This document shows, in pieces, positions 25,769-35,591 of a stretch of 64,000 nt of DNA (positions within the stretch are counted from its first letter, which is position 1; each line of letters opens with the position of its first letter). The stretch lies in the NCBI RefSeq assembly GCF_009649225.1, contig NZ_WJPP01000003.1:186001-250000 (forward strand), given 5' to 3'. Both the position numbers and the translations under genes were made by a program. The notes beneath the pieces were generated by a model that had not been told where the DNA came from, made no database searches, and worked only from the letters and a program-made list of their open reading frames with translations. This DNA is from Spiribacter salilacus (GTDB lineage Bacteria; Pseudomonadota; Gammaproteobacteria; Nitrococcales; Nitrococcaceae).

Positions 25769-26782
25769 ATGGCCAGAAGCGCCAGCATCGTTGCCACAGG
25801 GCGGCATTTGCCGGGTCGCTGTGTGACCAACGATGAACTGCGCGCGCATTTTGAACGCCATGGCAAGGGCGAGGTTATCGACCAGTTTGCTGAACGCTCA
25901 GGCATCCGTCAGCGCTGGTGGGCCGAGCCGCAAGAAGCCACCTCGGATCTTGCCCTGCATGCGGCACGTCAGGCCCTAGCGCGCGCTGGCCGAAAGGCCA
26001 AAGAGGTGGATCTGATTATTTTGGGCACCGACACCCCCGATCAAACCACCCCGGCCACTAGCGTGATCCTGCAAGCCAAGCTCGGCGCCAGTCGTGCCGG
26101 CACGTTTGATGTGGGCTGCGCCTGCGCTTCCTTTCCCACCGCCTTGGCCATTGCTGCCGGCCTCATCGCCACCAACCCACAGCTGCGCTGCGTACTGGTA
26201 GTGGGGGCTTATCTGATGCAGCGTTTAGCGGACCCTGATGATCCGATGATCTTTTTTTACGGAGACGGTGCCGGCGCGGCTGTGGTGGAACCCAGCGAAA
26301 CCGATGGCATTTGCGCCAGCGCTTTTCTGGCCGACGGGCAGTACGCCGATCATTGGGGCATCGCAGCGGGGGGCACACGAGAGCCGGCCAGTAGCAGTGC
26401 GCTGGCACAAGGGCACCACCAAGTACGGCTTAAAGAACGCTACCCACCTGAAATTAACCAAGTGGGGTGGTCGCAGCTATTTCATGAGCTTGCTGCCGGT
26501 GCACAATTTCAGGCTACCGATGTGGATTGGGCGATTTTCACGCAAGTAAACGCTGACACCATTACCACCACCAGCGCCGAGTTAGGTATACCGCTTGAAA
26601 AAGCGCCTCGATTAATGGACTACTACGGGTACACCGGATCAGCCTGCATACCGATCACGCTTGATCATTTGCTGGAATCTCAGCCGAGCACCGATGATCA
26701 ACTCATCACGCTGATTGGCTCGGGCGTTGGCTATAACATGGCAGGCGTGGCGGTGCGGCTTGCAGGAGGCATGGCAACATGA
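25769..26782 (+). CDS. Ketoacyl synthase III-like protein lacking catalytic His and Asn
   Basis: A 337-aa thiolase-fold protein of the FabH family. The nucleophile is kept as Cys119 (DVGCACASF). The position of the FabH HQAN His is Thr258 (IFTQVNADT), and the Asn of the GNTS motif is Tyr288 (YYGYTGSACIP). YGDGAGAAV and the C-terminal GSGVGYNM glycine loop are present. With only Cys left it probably does not carry out normal decarboxylative condensation; acyl transfer, hydrolysis or OleA/HMG-like chemistry are options. It lies six bp after lpdA and overlaps the glutamate dehydrogenase gene by ATGA. The Shine-Dalgarno is weak, so it may depend on coupling to lpdA. Confidence 0.82.
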   Translation: MARSASIVATGRHLPGRCVTNDELRAHFERHGKGEVIDQFAERSGIRQRWWAEPQEATSDLALHAARQALARAGRKAKEVDLIILGTDTPDQTTPATSVILQAKLGASRAGTFDVGCACASFPTALAIAAGLIATNPQLRCVLVVGAYLMQRLADPDDPMIFFYGDGAGAAVVEPSETDGICASAFLADGQYADHWGIAAGGTREPASSSALAQGHHQVRLKERYPPEINQVGWSQLFHELAAGAQFQATDVDWAIFTQVNADTITTTSAELGIPLEKAPRLMDYYGYTGSACIPITLDHLLESQPSTDDQLITLIGSGVGYNMAGVAVRLAGGMAT

Positions 26783-29700
26783 AGACTGACGCCCTCATTA
26801 AGTACGCAAAAGAGCGCTGGCCGGCTGCACGTTTTGCAGTGATCCGCGATTTTCTTACGCACTACTACTCTGCCGTTGCCCCGGATGATTTAGCATCCCG
26901 AGAAACTCCCAGTCTTTATGGGGCGGCTCTCTCGCATTGGGCGATGGGAGAAAAGCGTCCACGCGGCAAAACGCAGCTGCATGTCTATAACCCTGATGCC
27001 GAGCGTAACGCGTGGGAATCAACCCATACGGTTATCCAACTCGTTACCGACGATCAGCCCTTTTTAATCGACTCCTTAACGATGGCCATTAATGAATATG
27101 GGCTGATGATCCACATGATTGTGCATCCGGTTCTCGAGGTCTCGCGCGATGCTGCGCATCGGATTACCCGCGTCGATGCCGATGAGCTGGGCCGCAAAGA
27201 AACGGAAGCCTGGATTCATATTGAGGTAGACCGCCAAGCCGAAACCAGCCAGCTCAACGCCCTTAAAAAAGTCCTTGAGTCTGCCATTGCCGATGTAAAC
27301 GCAGCGGTTGAAGACTGGAAGCCAATGCGCCAAGCCGCCCAACGCGCACTGCGCGGATTACAAAGACACCCACTGCCCATTGGAGAGCGTAATCGAGACG
27401 AGGTGGTCGCGTTTTTGGAATGGATGCTGGACGATCACTTCACCTTTTTAGGTTATCGCCGCTATGACCTGCGTCAGCGCAACGGCAAGATGACGCTTAA
27501 AGCCACGGCAGGCTCGGGGTTGGGGCTGCTGCGCGAGCCATCCCATCAGGGCCAACCATCAGCAAGTTTTGATGCGCTGCCCACCGCATTGCGCGAGCAA
27601 GCGCGCAACCCTGACCCCCTAATTATCACCAAATCAAGCCGCCGTTCGACGGTACATCGGCGTGGCTATATGGATTACATTGGGGTAAAGCGCTTTAATC
27701 AGACGGGCGAGGTGATTGGTGAACATCGCTTCTTAGGCCTGTACACCTCGGCCGCATACAGTCGTAACCCACGCCAAATTCCCCTGCTCAGACGCAAAGT
27801 AGAGGCCGTGTTAACGCGGGCCGGCCTGCGCCGCCATAGCCATGCGGGCAAGGCGCTGGCGCATATTCTTGAGACCTTCCCCCGCGATGAGCTCTTTCAA
27901 ATTGAGCCACCCACATTACACCGTATTGCCGTGGGTATTTTGCATCTTCAAGAGCGCCAACGGGTGCGGCTGTTTGTACGCCACGATACGTTTGGCCGCT
28001 TTGTCTCCTGCCTAATTTATGCACCGCGTGATCGCTATGACACCGCCGTGCGCAAGCGCATGCAGGATATTTTAATGACCGCGTTCGGCGGGGCGCATTC
28101 AGAGTTTACCGTGCAGCTCTCTGAAGCCGTTTTAGCGCGCATCCACTTTGTTATTCACCTTGGCGAAGGCGCACCGGATACCGTTGATCATGCGGCGGTT
28201 GAAGATCAACTGGCGCAGACCACTCGCGCCTGGTCCGATGATCTTGATACCGCATTGCTTGAGCACTTTGGCGAAGCGCGCGGCACAGCATTAGCACAAA
28301 CCTACACGGGGGCCTTTAGCGCCGCCTATCGTGAAGACACCAGTCCTCGGACGGCCGCGCAAGATATTGCACGCCTTGAGCCACTCACCTCCGAGCAGCC
28401 GCTTGCCATTAGCCTGTATCGCCCGCTCGAAGCGCCAGAAAATATTGTTCGCCTCAAGCTCTATCATGTGGGTGAGCCGATTGGCTTATCAGAGGTTTTA
28501 CCCGTACTCGAACAGTTGGGCATGCGGGTGATCGATGAACGGCCCTATGGCATCCATCGCCGTGACCAAGCGGTGGCCTGGATTCATGATTTTGGCCTAT
28601 CCCATGAGTCCGCCATTGCGCTAGATAGTGGCGAGCTGCGCGACACCTTTCAAACCGCATTCGCGGCCATTTGGCATAATAAAGCCGATAGCGATGGCTT
28701 TAACCGCTTAATCCTGTTGGCGGGCCTAGATTGGCGAGAAGTCTTAATCATGCGCAGTTATGCGCAGTATCTGCGTCAAGCTGGCACTAGCTACAGCCAG
28801 CCCTACATCGAAGACACCCTCGCGACACATCCTGATATTACCCGCAAGCTGATTGCGCTGTTTCATGCGCAATTTGCGCCGGATACTGCCGATGAAGCTG
28901 TGGCAAACACGCTGAGCGCGGAAATCGAAGCACAGCTTGATGACGTCGAAAGCCTTGATGATGACCGCATCCTGCGGCGCTTTTTAGCGGCCATTAACGC
29001 CACACTGCGCACAAACTACTACCGCGTTAATGAAACAACCGGTGAGCACCGCGAATTTCTGTCATTTAAGCTGCAACCCTCAGCCATTCCCGATATTCCC
29101 AAGCCCGTGCCGGCGTTTGAGATTTTTGTGACCTCCCCACGCATGGAAGGGGTTCATCTTCGCGGGGGCAAAGTGGCCCGTGGGGGGCTACGCTGGTCAG
29201 ACCGACGCGAAGACTATCGCACCGAAGTGCTCGGTCTAATGAAAGCGCAAATGGTCAAAAATGCCGTGATTGTGCCGGTGGGCGCCAAGGGCGGATTTGT
29301 CTGCAAGCAACTGCCCAAACAAAGACAAGACCAGCCCGCAGAAGTACTTGCCTGCTACCGGCTGTTTATTCAAGGCCTGCTCGATATTACCGATAACATT
29401 ATCGATGCCTGCATCGTGCCACCACCACAAGTCACTCGACGCGATGAAGATGACCCCTACTTGGTGGTGGCCGCCGATAAAGGGACAGCCACTTTTTCAG
29501 ATGAGGCCAACGCACTGGCCGAAGCCTATAATTTTTGGCTACATGATGCGTTCGCATCGGGTGGCTCAACCGGGTATGACCACAAGGGCATGGCCATTAC
29601 GGCACGGGGGGCCTGGGTGGCGGTGCAGCGGCATTTCCGTGAGCTTGGGCGAGATATTCAAACCACGCCCGTCTCAGTCGTCGGCATTGGGGATATGTCG

Positions 29701-31584
29701 GGGGATGTCTTTGGGAATGGCATGCTGCAATCGCGCACCATTCGCCTCATTGCCGCATTCGATCATCGGCATATCTTTATCGACCCCGACCCCGACCCAG
29801 CAACCACCTATGCTGAGCGCGAGCGTCTATTCCAATTGCCACGCTCAAGCTGGGAAGATTATGACGAATCACTAATCTCTCCGGGCGGTGGGGTCTGGCC
29901 ACGTACCGCCAAATCCATTCGCCTGTCTGCCGCTGTCCGTGCCGCGTTAGCGATTGATGCCGAACGCCTAACACCGAATGAACTGATTAGCGCCATCCTA
30001 AAAGCGCCGGTTGATTTGCTGTGGAATGGCGGTATTGGCACTTACATTAAATCTAGCGACGAAAGCCATGCCGATGTGGGCGATAAAGCCAACGATGCCG
30101 TGCGAGTCGATGCCGATGCGCTGCGCTGTCAGGTCATCGGCGAAGGCGGTAATTTAGGTATCACCGCACTTGGCCGTGTGGCTTTTGCGGCCAATGGCGG
30201 ATTGATTAATAGTGATGCCATCGATAACTCGGGCGGCGTTGACTGCTCAGATCACGAGGTCAACATTAAAATCTTGCTCAACGGTGTGGTGGATGATGGC
30301 GACCTGACCGTTAAGCAACGCAATCGCCTGCTTGTTGATATGACAGATGAGGTTGCGCAGCTCGTCTTAGCCAATAACTACCGGCAAACCCAAGCCATCA
30401 GCCTGATGTTTGAGCGCGCCAGCGTGCGGCTTGATGAACAGGCCCGTTACCTGCGGGCGCTCGAGCGGGAAGGGCAGCTTGATCGAGCGGTCGAGCAACT
30501 CCCCGATGATGAAATACTGGCCGAACGCCAGCAACAGGGCCGCGGGCTAACGCGGCCCGAGCTCTCCATTTTGCTGGCTTATGCCAAAATCCAAGGCTAC
30601 GAGGCGTTGCTCGAATCAGATTTAGTCACGGGCACAGAAAACTTAGAAGCGCTGCTGCATTACTTCCCTAGCCCGTTGCGCGAGCGCTTTGCCAAGCGGA
30701 TTGACGAACATCCGCTGCGCCAAGAGATTATTGCCAGCGATCTGATCAATCATGTGCTCAACCGCATGGGCGCCACCTTTTTAATGCGTATCAGCGATAG
30801 CACGGGTGTAAGCTTAACCGAGGCCATTCGGGCGTATTTAGCCACCCGAGACATCCATGGCTTACGCGGGCTATGGCATGAGGTTGATGCCCTCGATAAC
30901 CATATTCCGGCGCAAGCGCAGCATGCCTTGTTGCATGAAATGGGAGATCTGCAGGAGCGTGGCACACTTTGGCTGCTGCGCCACTGCCCGCAGCCAATTG
31001 AGCAAACCCAACTGGTTAACCGCATGCAGCCGCCGATTGCGCAGCTGGCTGAAAGATTGCCTGAATTTGTGGCCGAAACCGATCTTGCCTGGCTGGAAGA
31101 GCGATATGCGCGCTTGAGTGAACTTGGGCTGTCTAAATCACTCGCCACCCGACTAGCAAGGCTGCCCATGATGGCAACCGCGTTTGATGTACACGAAGCA
31201 TCGCAAACCGCTGCTGCTAGCCTTGAAACCACCGCCCGCGTGCATTTTGGTGCGGCAAACGCGCTCGATTTAAACCGCCTGCGCGAAGCGCTGGGTGACT
31301 TCACACCGGCCGATAACTGGCAAACCCGGCATCGCCGCGGACTATTAGAGGCACTGTTTAGTGAGCATCGCCGACTGACTGAGTCGATCCTAACGGGCAG
31401 TCAAAAGAAAAACCCAGCTGAGCGTATTGCCGATTGGATGGAAGCCAACCAAGACCGTGTGGAGTTTTTCAAACAAACCACAGAGCAAATCGCCAGCGCG
31501 GCACAACCTGACCTCACTATGCTCAGTGTGGCGGTGGAAGAACTTCGCCAATTAACCGCCGGTGGGCTGGAGATCAGCCCATGA
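26779..31584 (+). CDS. gdhB: NAD-specific glutamate dehydrogenase, large (about 180 kDa) type
   Basis: Oxidative deamination of glutamate to 2-oxoglutarate with NAD+, a catabolic role. At 1601 aa it belongs to the L-180 class, as in Pseudomonas and Caulobacter. The N-terminal 700 residues are the regulatory ACT-like region; the catalytic domain runs from about 770 to 1250. Visible there are HLRGGKVARGGLRWSDR, TEVLGLMKAQMVKNA, the substrate-Lys loop VGAKGGF, IGDMSGDVFGNGM and QVIGEGGNLGITALGR. The ATG overlaps the KAS III-like stop and its own stop overlaps the next gene by ATGA. Confidence 0.96.
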   Translation: MKTDALIKYAKERWPAARFAVIRDFLTHYYSAVAPDDLASRETPSLYGAALSHWAMGEKRPRGKTQLHVYNPDAERNAWESTHTVIQLVTDDQPFLIDSLTMAINEYGLMIHMIVHPVLEVSRDAAHRITRVDADELGRKETEAWIHIEVDRQAETSQLNALKKVLESAIADVNAAVEDWKPMRQAAQRALRGLQRHPLPIGERNRDEVVAFLEWMLDDHFTFLGYRRYDLRQRNGKMTLKATAGSGLGLLREPSHQGQPSASFDALPTALREQARNPDPLIITKSSRRSTVHRRGYMDYIGVKRFNQTGEVIGEHRFLGLYTSAAYSRNPRQIPLLRRKVEAVLTRAGLRRHSHAGKALAHILETFPRDELFQIEPPTLHRIAVGILHLQERQRVRLFVRHDTFGRFVSCLIYAPRDRYDTAVRKRMQDILMTAFGGAHSEFTVQLSEAVLARIHFVIHLGEGAPDTVDHAAVEDQLAQTTRAWSDDLDTALLEHFGEARGTALAQTYTGAFSAAYREDTSPRTAAQDIARLEPLTSEQPLAISLYRPLEAPENIVRLKLYHVGEPIGLSEVLPVLEQLGMRVIDERPYGIHRRDQAVAWIHDFGLSHESAIALDSGELRDTFQTAFAAIWHNKADSDGFNRLILLAGLDWREVLIMRSYAQYLRQAGTSYSQPYIEDTLATHPDITRKLIALFHAQFAPDTADEAVANTLSAEIEAQLDDVESLDDDRILRRFLAAINATLRTNYYRVNETTGEHREFLSFKLQPSAIPDIPKPVPAFEIFVTSPRMEGVHLRGGKVARGGLRWSDRREDYRTEVLGLMKAQMVKNAVIVPVGAKGGFVCKQLPKQRQDQPAEVLACYRLFIQGLLDITDNIIDACIVPPPQVTRRDEDDPYLVVAADKGTATFSDEANALAEAYNFWLHDAFASGGSTGYDHKGMAITARGAWVAVQRHFRELGRDIQTTPVSVVGIGDMSGDVFGNGMLQSRTIRLIAAFDHRHIFIDPDPDPATTYAERERLFQLPRSSWEDYDESLISPGGGVWPRTAKSIRLSAAVRAALAIDAERLTPNELISAILKAPVDLLWNGGIGTYIKSSDESHADVGDKANDAVRVDADALRCQVIGEGGNLGITALGRVAFAANGGLINSDAIDNSGGVDCSDHEVNIKILLNGVVDDGDLTVKQRNRLLVDMTDEVAQLVLANNYRQTQAISLMFERASVRLDEQARYLRALEREGQLDRAVEQLPDDEILAERQQQGRGLTRPELSILLAYAKIQGYEALLESDLVTGTENLEALLHYFPSPLRERFAKRIDEHPLRQEIIASDLINHVLNRMGATFLMRISDSTGVSLTEAIRAYLATRDIHGLRGLWHEVDALDNHIPAQAQHALLHEMGDLQERGTLWLLRHCPQPIEQTQLVNRMQPPIAQLAERLPEFVAETDLAWLEERYARLSELGLSKSLATRLARLPMMATAFDVHEASQTAAASLETTARVHFGAANALDLNRLREALGDFTPADNWQTRHRRGLLEALFSEHRRLTESILTGSQKKNPAERIADWMEANQDRVEFFKQTTEQIASAAQPDLTMLSVAVEELRQLTAGGLEISP

Positions 31585-32348
31585 GTCAGCCGGCCATTTT
31601 ATTACATGGGCTATACGGCTCAGGCAACAACTGGCGCAGCATCGCTCGGCGGTTTGAGAAGGATTACACCCTTTACACACCGGATTTGCGTTGTCATGGC
31701 CGCGCACCCCATCACCCTGATATGCGCTACACCACGCTAGCAGCGGATATCATTGATCTGCTCGATAAAGAGAATATCGATCAGGCCAAGCTGGTGGGCC
31801 ATAGCATGGGCGGAAAAGTGGCCATGGCCACGGCTTTGCTCGAGCCGACTCGCGTTAGCGGCTTAATGGTGGTGGATATCGCACCCGTTACTTATGACCA
31901 TAGCCGCGAGCATGGCAGCCTAATTAACGCCATGCAGGCTCTCGATCTAACCGCGGTAAATTCGCGTGAAGATGCCGACCAAGCACTCAGTAAATCCATA
32001 CCCAATACGCCCGTGCGTCAGTTTTTACTCACCAACCTCGTGCGGCAGGACAACCAATGGGCCTGGCGCCTACCGCTCGATATTCTTGCTGATCAGTTAC
32101 CCGAGCTTCAGGATTGGCCTGCCTCGCTAAGCGGCCGGCAATGGGATGGGCCGGCTCATTTTGTCTACGGCGGACAATCCGACTATGTACTGCCATCAAG
32201 CCATGCAACGATCCGGCAGTTTTTCCCCGCAGCAACTCTGCATTGCATCGATGGCGTTGGGCATTGGGTTCATGCCGAAAAGCCCGACGCCTTTGCCACA
32301 GAACTTCATTCATTTTTGACAGGAAAACATCATGTCCGAGGACTTTAA
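31581..32348 (+). CDS. Alpha/beta-hydrolase, YbfF-like esterase
   Basis: A 255-aa cytoplasmic alpha/beta-hydrolase with all catalytic parts visible: oxyanion HGLYGSGNNW near residue 9, nucleophile elbow GHSMGG near 73, an acid in GGQSDYV and the His in GVGHWVHAEKP. It resembles YbfF-type acyl esterases; the physiological substrate is not known. Coupled to gdhB by ATGA. Its last 17 bases overlap the start of maeB in another frame, so the C-terminal tail HHVRGL is encoded by the maeB ribosome-binding and start region. Confidence 0.88.
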   Translation: MSQPAILLHGLYGSGNNWRSIARRFEKDYTLYTPDLRCHGRAPHHPDMRYTTLAADIIDLLDKENIDQAKLVGHSMGGKVAMATALLEPTRVSGLMVVDIAPVTYDHSREHGSLINAMQALDLTAVNSREDADQALSKSIPNTPVRQFLLTNLVRQDNQWAWRLPLDILADQLPELQDWPASLSGRQWDGPAHFVYGGQSDYVLPSSHATIRQFFPAATLHCIDGVGHWVHAEKPDAFATELHSFLTGKHHVRGL

Positions 32349-34617
32349 AAAAAGCGCACTTGAATACCATCGCTACCCCACGCCGGGAAAAATAGAGGTG
32401 ACTCCGACCAAGCCACTGGCCAACCAACGCGACTTAGCGCTGGCCTATAGTCCTGGCGTGGCAGCAGCTTGTGAAGCGATTGTTGAAGACCCGAAAGAAG
32501 CCGCCAATATGACCGCACGGGGTAACCTTGTGGGTGTGATCACCAACGGCACGGCCGTACTCGGGCTTGGCGCAATTGGCCCACTGGCGTCTAAGCCGGT
32601 CATGGAAGGTAAAGGGGTTTTATTTAAAAAGTTCGCCGGCATTGATGTCTTTGATATTGAAGTAGACGAAAAAGACCCCGAGCGACTGATTGAAATTATC
32701 GCCAGCCTTGAGCCCACGTTTGGCGGCATTAACCTAGAAGACATTAAAGCGCCTGAGTGCTTTGAGGTGGAAGAGAAGCTGCGCGAGCGCATGAACATCC
32801 CCGTGTTTCATGATGATCAGCATGGCACCGCCATTACGGCCGCTGCCGCGATCTACAACGGCTTACGCCTAGTGGGTAAGGAATTTGATGATGTTCGCTT
32901 AGTCACCTCGGGTGCCGGCGCATCAGCCATCGCCTGCCTTGATTTGCTTGTCTCCATGGGCTTGCGCCGCGAGAATATTATTGCAACCGATCGCAAAGGC
33001 GTGATTTATGCGGGGCGCAAGGAATACATGGACCCGCGCAAAGCCGTGTACGCCAACGACACCGAGTGCCGCACACTGGCTGAGGCCATTCGCGGCGCTG
33101 ATATTTTTCTTGGCCTCTCTGCACCGGGCGTACTAACCGCCGAGATGGTGGCAGAAATGGCCGATAAGCCGATGATTATGGCCTTGGCCAACCCAACCCC
33201 TGAAATTTGGCCGGAAGAAGTCTTAAAAGTGCGGCCCGATGCCATTATCTCAACCGGACGTTCGGATTATCCCAACCAGGTGAACAACGTCCTTTGTTTT
33301 CCTTTTATTTTCCGCGGCGCACTGGATGTTGGCGCCACGACCATTAACGATGAAATGAAAAAAGCCTGCGTGCGCGCTATTGCCGACATTGCGACGATGG
33401 AGTCGTCTGATGTGGTGGTTGCCGCCTATGGCGGACAGCCACTTTCATTTGGTCCGGAATATTTGATTCCTAAGCCCTTTGACCCGCGCCTAATCACACG
33501 GATTGCTCCCGAGGTGGCCAAGGCCGCCATGGCAAGTGGTGTGGCCACACGGCCAATTGACGATTTCACGGCTTATCGTCGGCGTTTATCCGATTACGTC
33601 TTCCAGTCAGGGCTACTCATGAAGCCCATGTTTGAGCGGGCAAGCCAAAACACCAAACGCGTTGTGTACGGTGATGGTGAAGACGAGCGGGTGCTCCAGG
33701 CCGTGCAGGTTGTCGTTGATGATGGCTTAGCGAAACCCATTCTTATTGGCCGTCGCCGCGTGGTTGAAATGCGCATCGAACGGCTGGGTTTACGTCTTAA
33801 GCTGGATGAACATGTCGAGCTGGTCGACCCCGAAGATGATCCTCGCTTCCGCGAGTACTGGCAGCTTTACCATTCACTCATGGAGCGCCGGGGTATCTCG
33901 CCCGATCGGGCGCGGCAAATCGTGCGCACCCGCAACACCGTGATTGCTGCGTTGATGATCAAGCGGGGTGAGGCCGATGCCATGCTGGCTGGCATGGTTG
34001 GTAAGTACCATCGCCAGCTGGATTATGTGAATGAGGTTGTTGGACGGCGCAAAGGTGTACGCAACCTTGCTGCCATGAATGCCATCATCACCCCTAAAGG
34101 AACGCTATTCCTGTGCGATACCTATATCAATCAGAACCCAACGGCTGAGCAAATTGCTGAAATGACCGTACTGGCTGCCGATGAGATTCGTCGCTTTGGC
34201 ATCACGCCCAAAGTGGCGTTGCTTTCGCATTCGAACTTTGGCACCTCAGAGGACCCACAAGCACTCAAAATGCGCCAGGCACTCAGCCTAATCGAAGATC
34301 GCGATGATCAGCTGCAAGTGGAAGGGGAAATGCACGGCGATGCGGCATTGAGTGAAGCCGTTCGTGAGCGGATTTTCCCGAACTCCCGATTGGAAGGCCA
34401 GGCCAATTTGCTCATCATGCCAACCTTGGATGCCGCCAATATTGCGTTTAACTTATTAAAAACCGTAACCGATGCGGTCTCGATTGGGCCAATTATTTTA
34501 GGCATGGCGCAGCCTGCCCATATCTTGACGCCATCGGTGACCGTACGCGGTATTGTAAATATGACGGCATTGGCCGCCGTTGAAGCGGCGATCGCCGCCG
34601 AGGAGGATGCTAAATGA
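32332..34617 (+). CDS. maeB: NADP-dependent malic enzyme, MaeB type
   Basis: Oxidative decarboxylation of malate to pyruvate, yielding NADPH. The 761-aa protein has the two-part MaeB layout. The malic enzyme domain covers residues 1 to about 420 ([56 protein letters not shown]). A phosphotransacetylase-like domain covers about 430-761 ([41 protein letters not shown]). The second domain is usually regulatory rather than catalytic. It begins 17 bp inside the esterase gene, with AGGAAA upstream, and overlaps the next gene by ATGA. Confidence 0.97.
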   Translation: MSEDFKKSALEYHRYPTPGKIEVTPTKPLANQRDLALAYSPGVAAACEAIVEDPKEAANMTARGNLVGVITNGTAVLGLGAIGPLASKPVMEGKGVLFKKFAGIDVFDIEVDEKDPERLIEIIASLEPTFGGINLEDIKAPECFEVEEKLRERMNIPVFHDDQHGTAITAAAAIYNGLRLVGKEFDDVRLVTSGAGASAIACLDLLVSMGLRRENIIATDRKGVIYAGRKEYMDPRKAVYANDTECRTLAEAIRGADIFLGLSAPGVLTAEMVAEMADKPMIMALANPTPEIWPEEVLKVRPDAIISTGRSDYPNQVNNVLCFPFIFRGALDVGATTINDEMKKACVRAIADIATMESSDVVVAAYGGQPLSFGPEYLIPKPFDPRLITRIAPEVAKAAMASGVATRPIDDFTAYRRRLSDYVFQSGLLMKPMFERASQNTKRVVYGDGEDERVLQAVQVVVDDGLAKPILIGRRRVVEMRIERLGLRLKLDEHVELVDPEDDPRFREYWQLYHSLMERRGISPDRARQIVRTRNTVIAALMIKRGEADAMLAGMVGKYHRQLDYVNEVVGRRKGVRNLAAMNAIITPKGTLFLCDTYINQNPTAEQIAEMTVLAADEIRRFGITPKVALLSHSNFGTSEDPQALKMRQALSLIEDRDDQLQVEGEMHGDAALSEAVRERIFPNSRLEGQANLLIMPTLDAANIAFNLLKTVTDAVSIGPIILGMAQPAHILTPSVTVRGIVNMTALAAVEAAIAAEEDAK

Positions 34618-35591
34618 GTCAAGCCATTCGCATTCACGCCCACGGTGGGCCCGAGCAGTTGCAACTAGAATCGGTCGATACGCCCACGCCCAATACTGGC
34701 GAGGTATTGCTAAAGCAAACCCATATTGGCGTGAACTTTATCGATGTGTACTTTCGCACAGGCCTCTACCCGCCCCCGGCACTGCCATTTACCCCTGGTA
34801 TGGAAGCGGCCGGAGAGGTAATTGCCGTTGGGCCCGGGGTAGATACGCTACGCGCCGGTCAGCGCGTTGCCTACGCCACACCGCCAGTAGGTGCCTATGC
34901 CAGCGAGCGGGTTATGCCCGCCGATCGGCTCGTTCCATTGCCCGATGACATCGATAACGCCACGGCAGCCGCCATGATGTTGCGGGGCATGACGGCCCAC
35001 ATGCTGTTGCAACGGGTTATCAACATTCAAGCGGGTGATCACATTTTAGTGCATGCCGCCGCCGGCGGGGTTGGGCTTATCCTGTGTCAATGGGCGGCCG
35101 CCATCGGTGCAAACGTGATCGGTACGGTAGGTAATGCAGAAAAAGCCGCACTGGCAAAAGCCCATGGCTGTACCCATACCGTGCTTTACGATGCCGAGGA
35201 TGTTGCCAGCCAAGTCCGTGATCTAACAGGCGGGCAGGGTGTGCGTGCGGTATACGACTCCGTTGGTGCTAGCACGCTGGCCAGCTCACTGGATTCATTG
35301 GCCAAACGCGGGTTGTTAGTGAGCTTTGGTCAGTCCTCCGGCCCACCGCCTGCTATCGAGGTTGGGGTTCTGGCCCGCAAAGGCTCGTTGTTTTTAACGC
35401 GCCCCACCTTGTTTGACTACATCGATACCCGAGAATCACTGCTCGAGGCGGCAGAGGCGCTATTTGCCCGCGTTCGGCAGGGAGAAATTCATATTCATGC
35501 GGCACATCAATACCCGCTCAAAGATGCGGGGGCTGCACATACCGCGCTAGAGAGCCGTCAGACCACCGGCTCAACCACGCTGGTGGTCTAG
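34614..35591 (+). CDS. qor: NADPH:quinone oxidoreductase (zinc-independent MDR)
   Basis: A 325-aa medium-chain reductase of the quinone oxidoreductase group. It has GVNFIDVYFRTGLYP and PFTPGMEAAGEV near the start and the nucleotide-binding AAAGGVGLILCQWAAAIGANVIGT near 145-170. It lacks the Cys and His zinc ligands of alcohol dehydrogenases. It likely reduces quinones by one or two electrons with NADPH; the true substrate is uncertain. It is the last gene of a run of coupled genes that begins after lpdA. Its 3' end overlaps the convergent hemY by 21 bp. Confidence 0.9.
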   Translation: MSQAIRIHAHGGPEQLQLESVDTPTPNTGEVLLKQTHIGVNFIDVYFRTGLYPPPALPFTPGMEAAGEVIAVGPGVDTLRAGQRVAYATPPVGAYASERVMPADRLVPLPDDIDNATAAAMMLRGMTAHMLLQRVINIQAGDHILVHAAAGGVGLILCQWAAAIGANVIGTVGNAEKAALAKAHGCTHTVLYDAEDVASQVRDLTGGQGVRAVYDSVGASTLASSLDSLAKRGLLVSFGQSSGPPPAIEVGVLARKGSLFLTRPTLFDYIDTRESLLEAAEALFARVRQGEIHIHAAHQYPLKDAGAAHTALESRQTTGSTTLVV

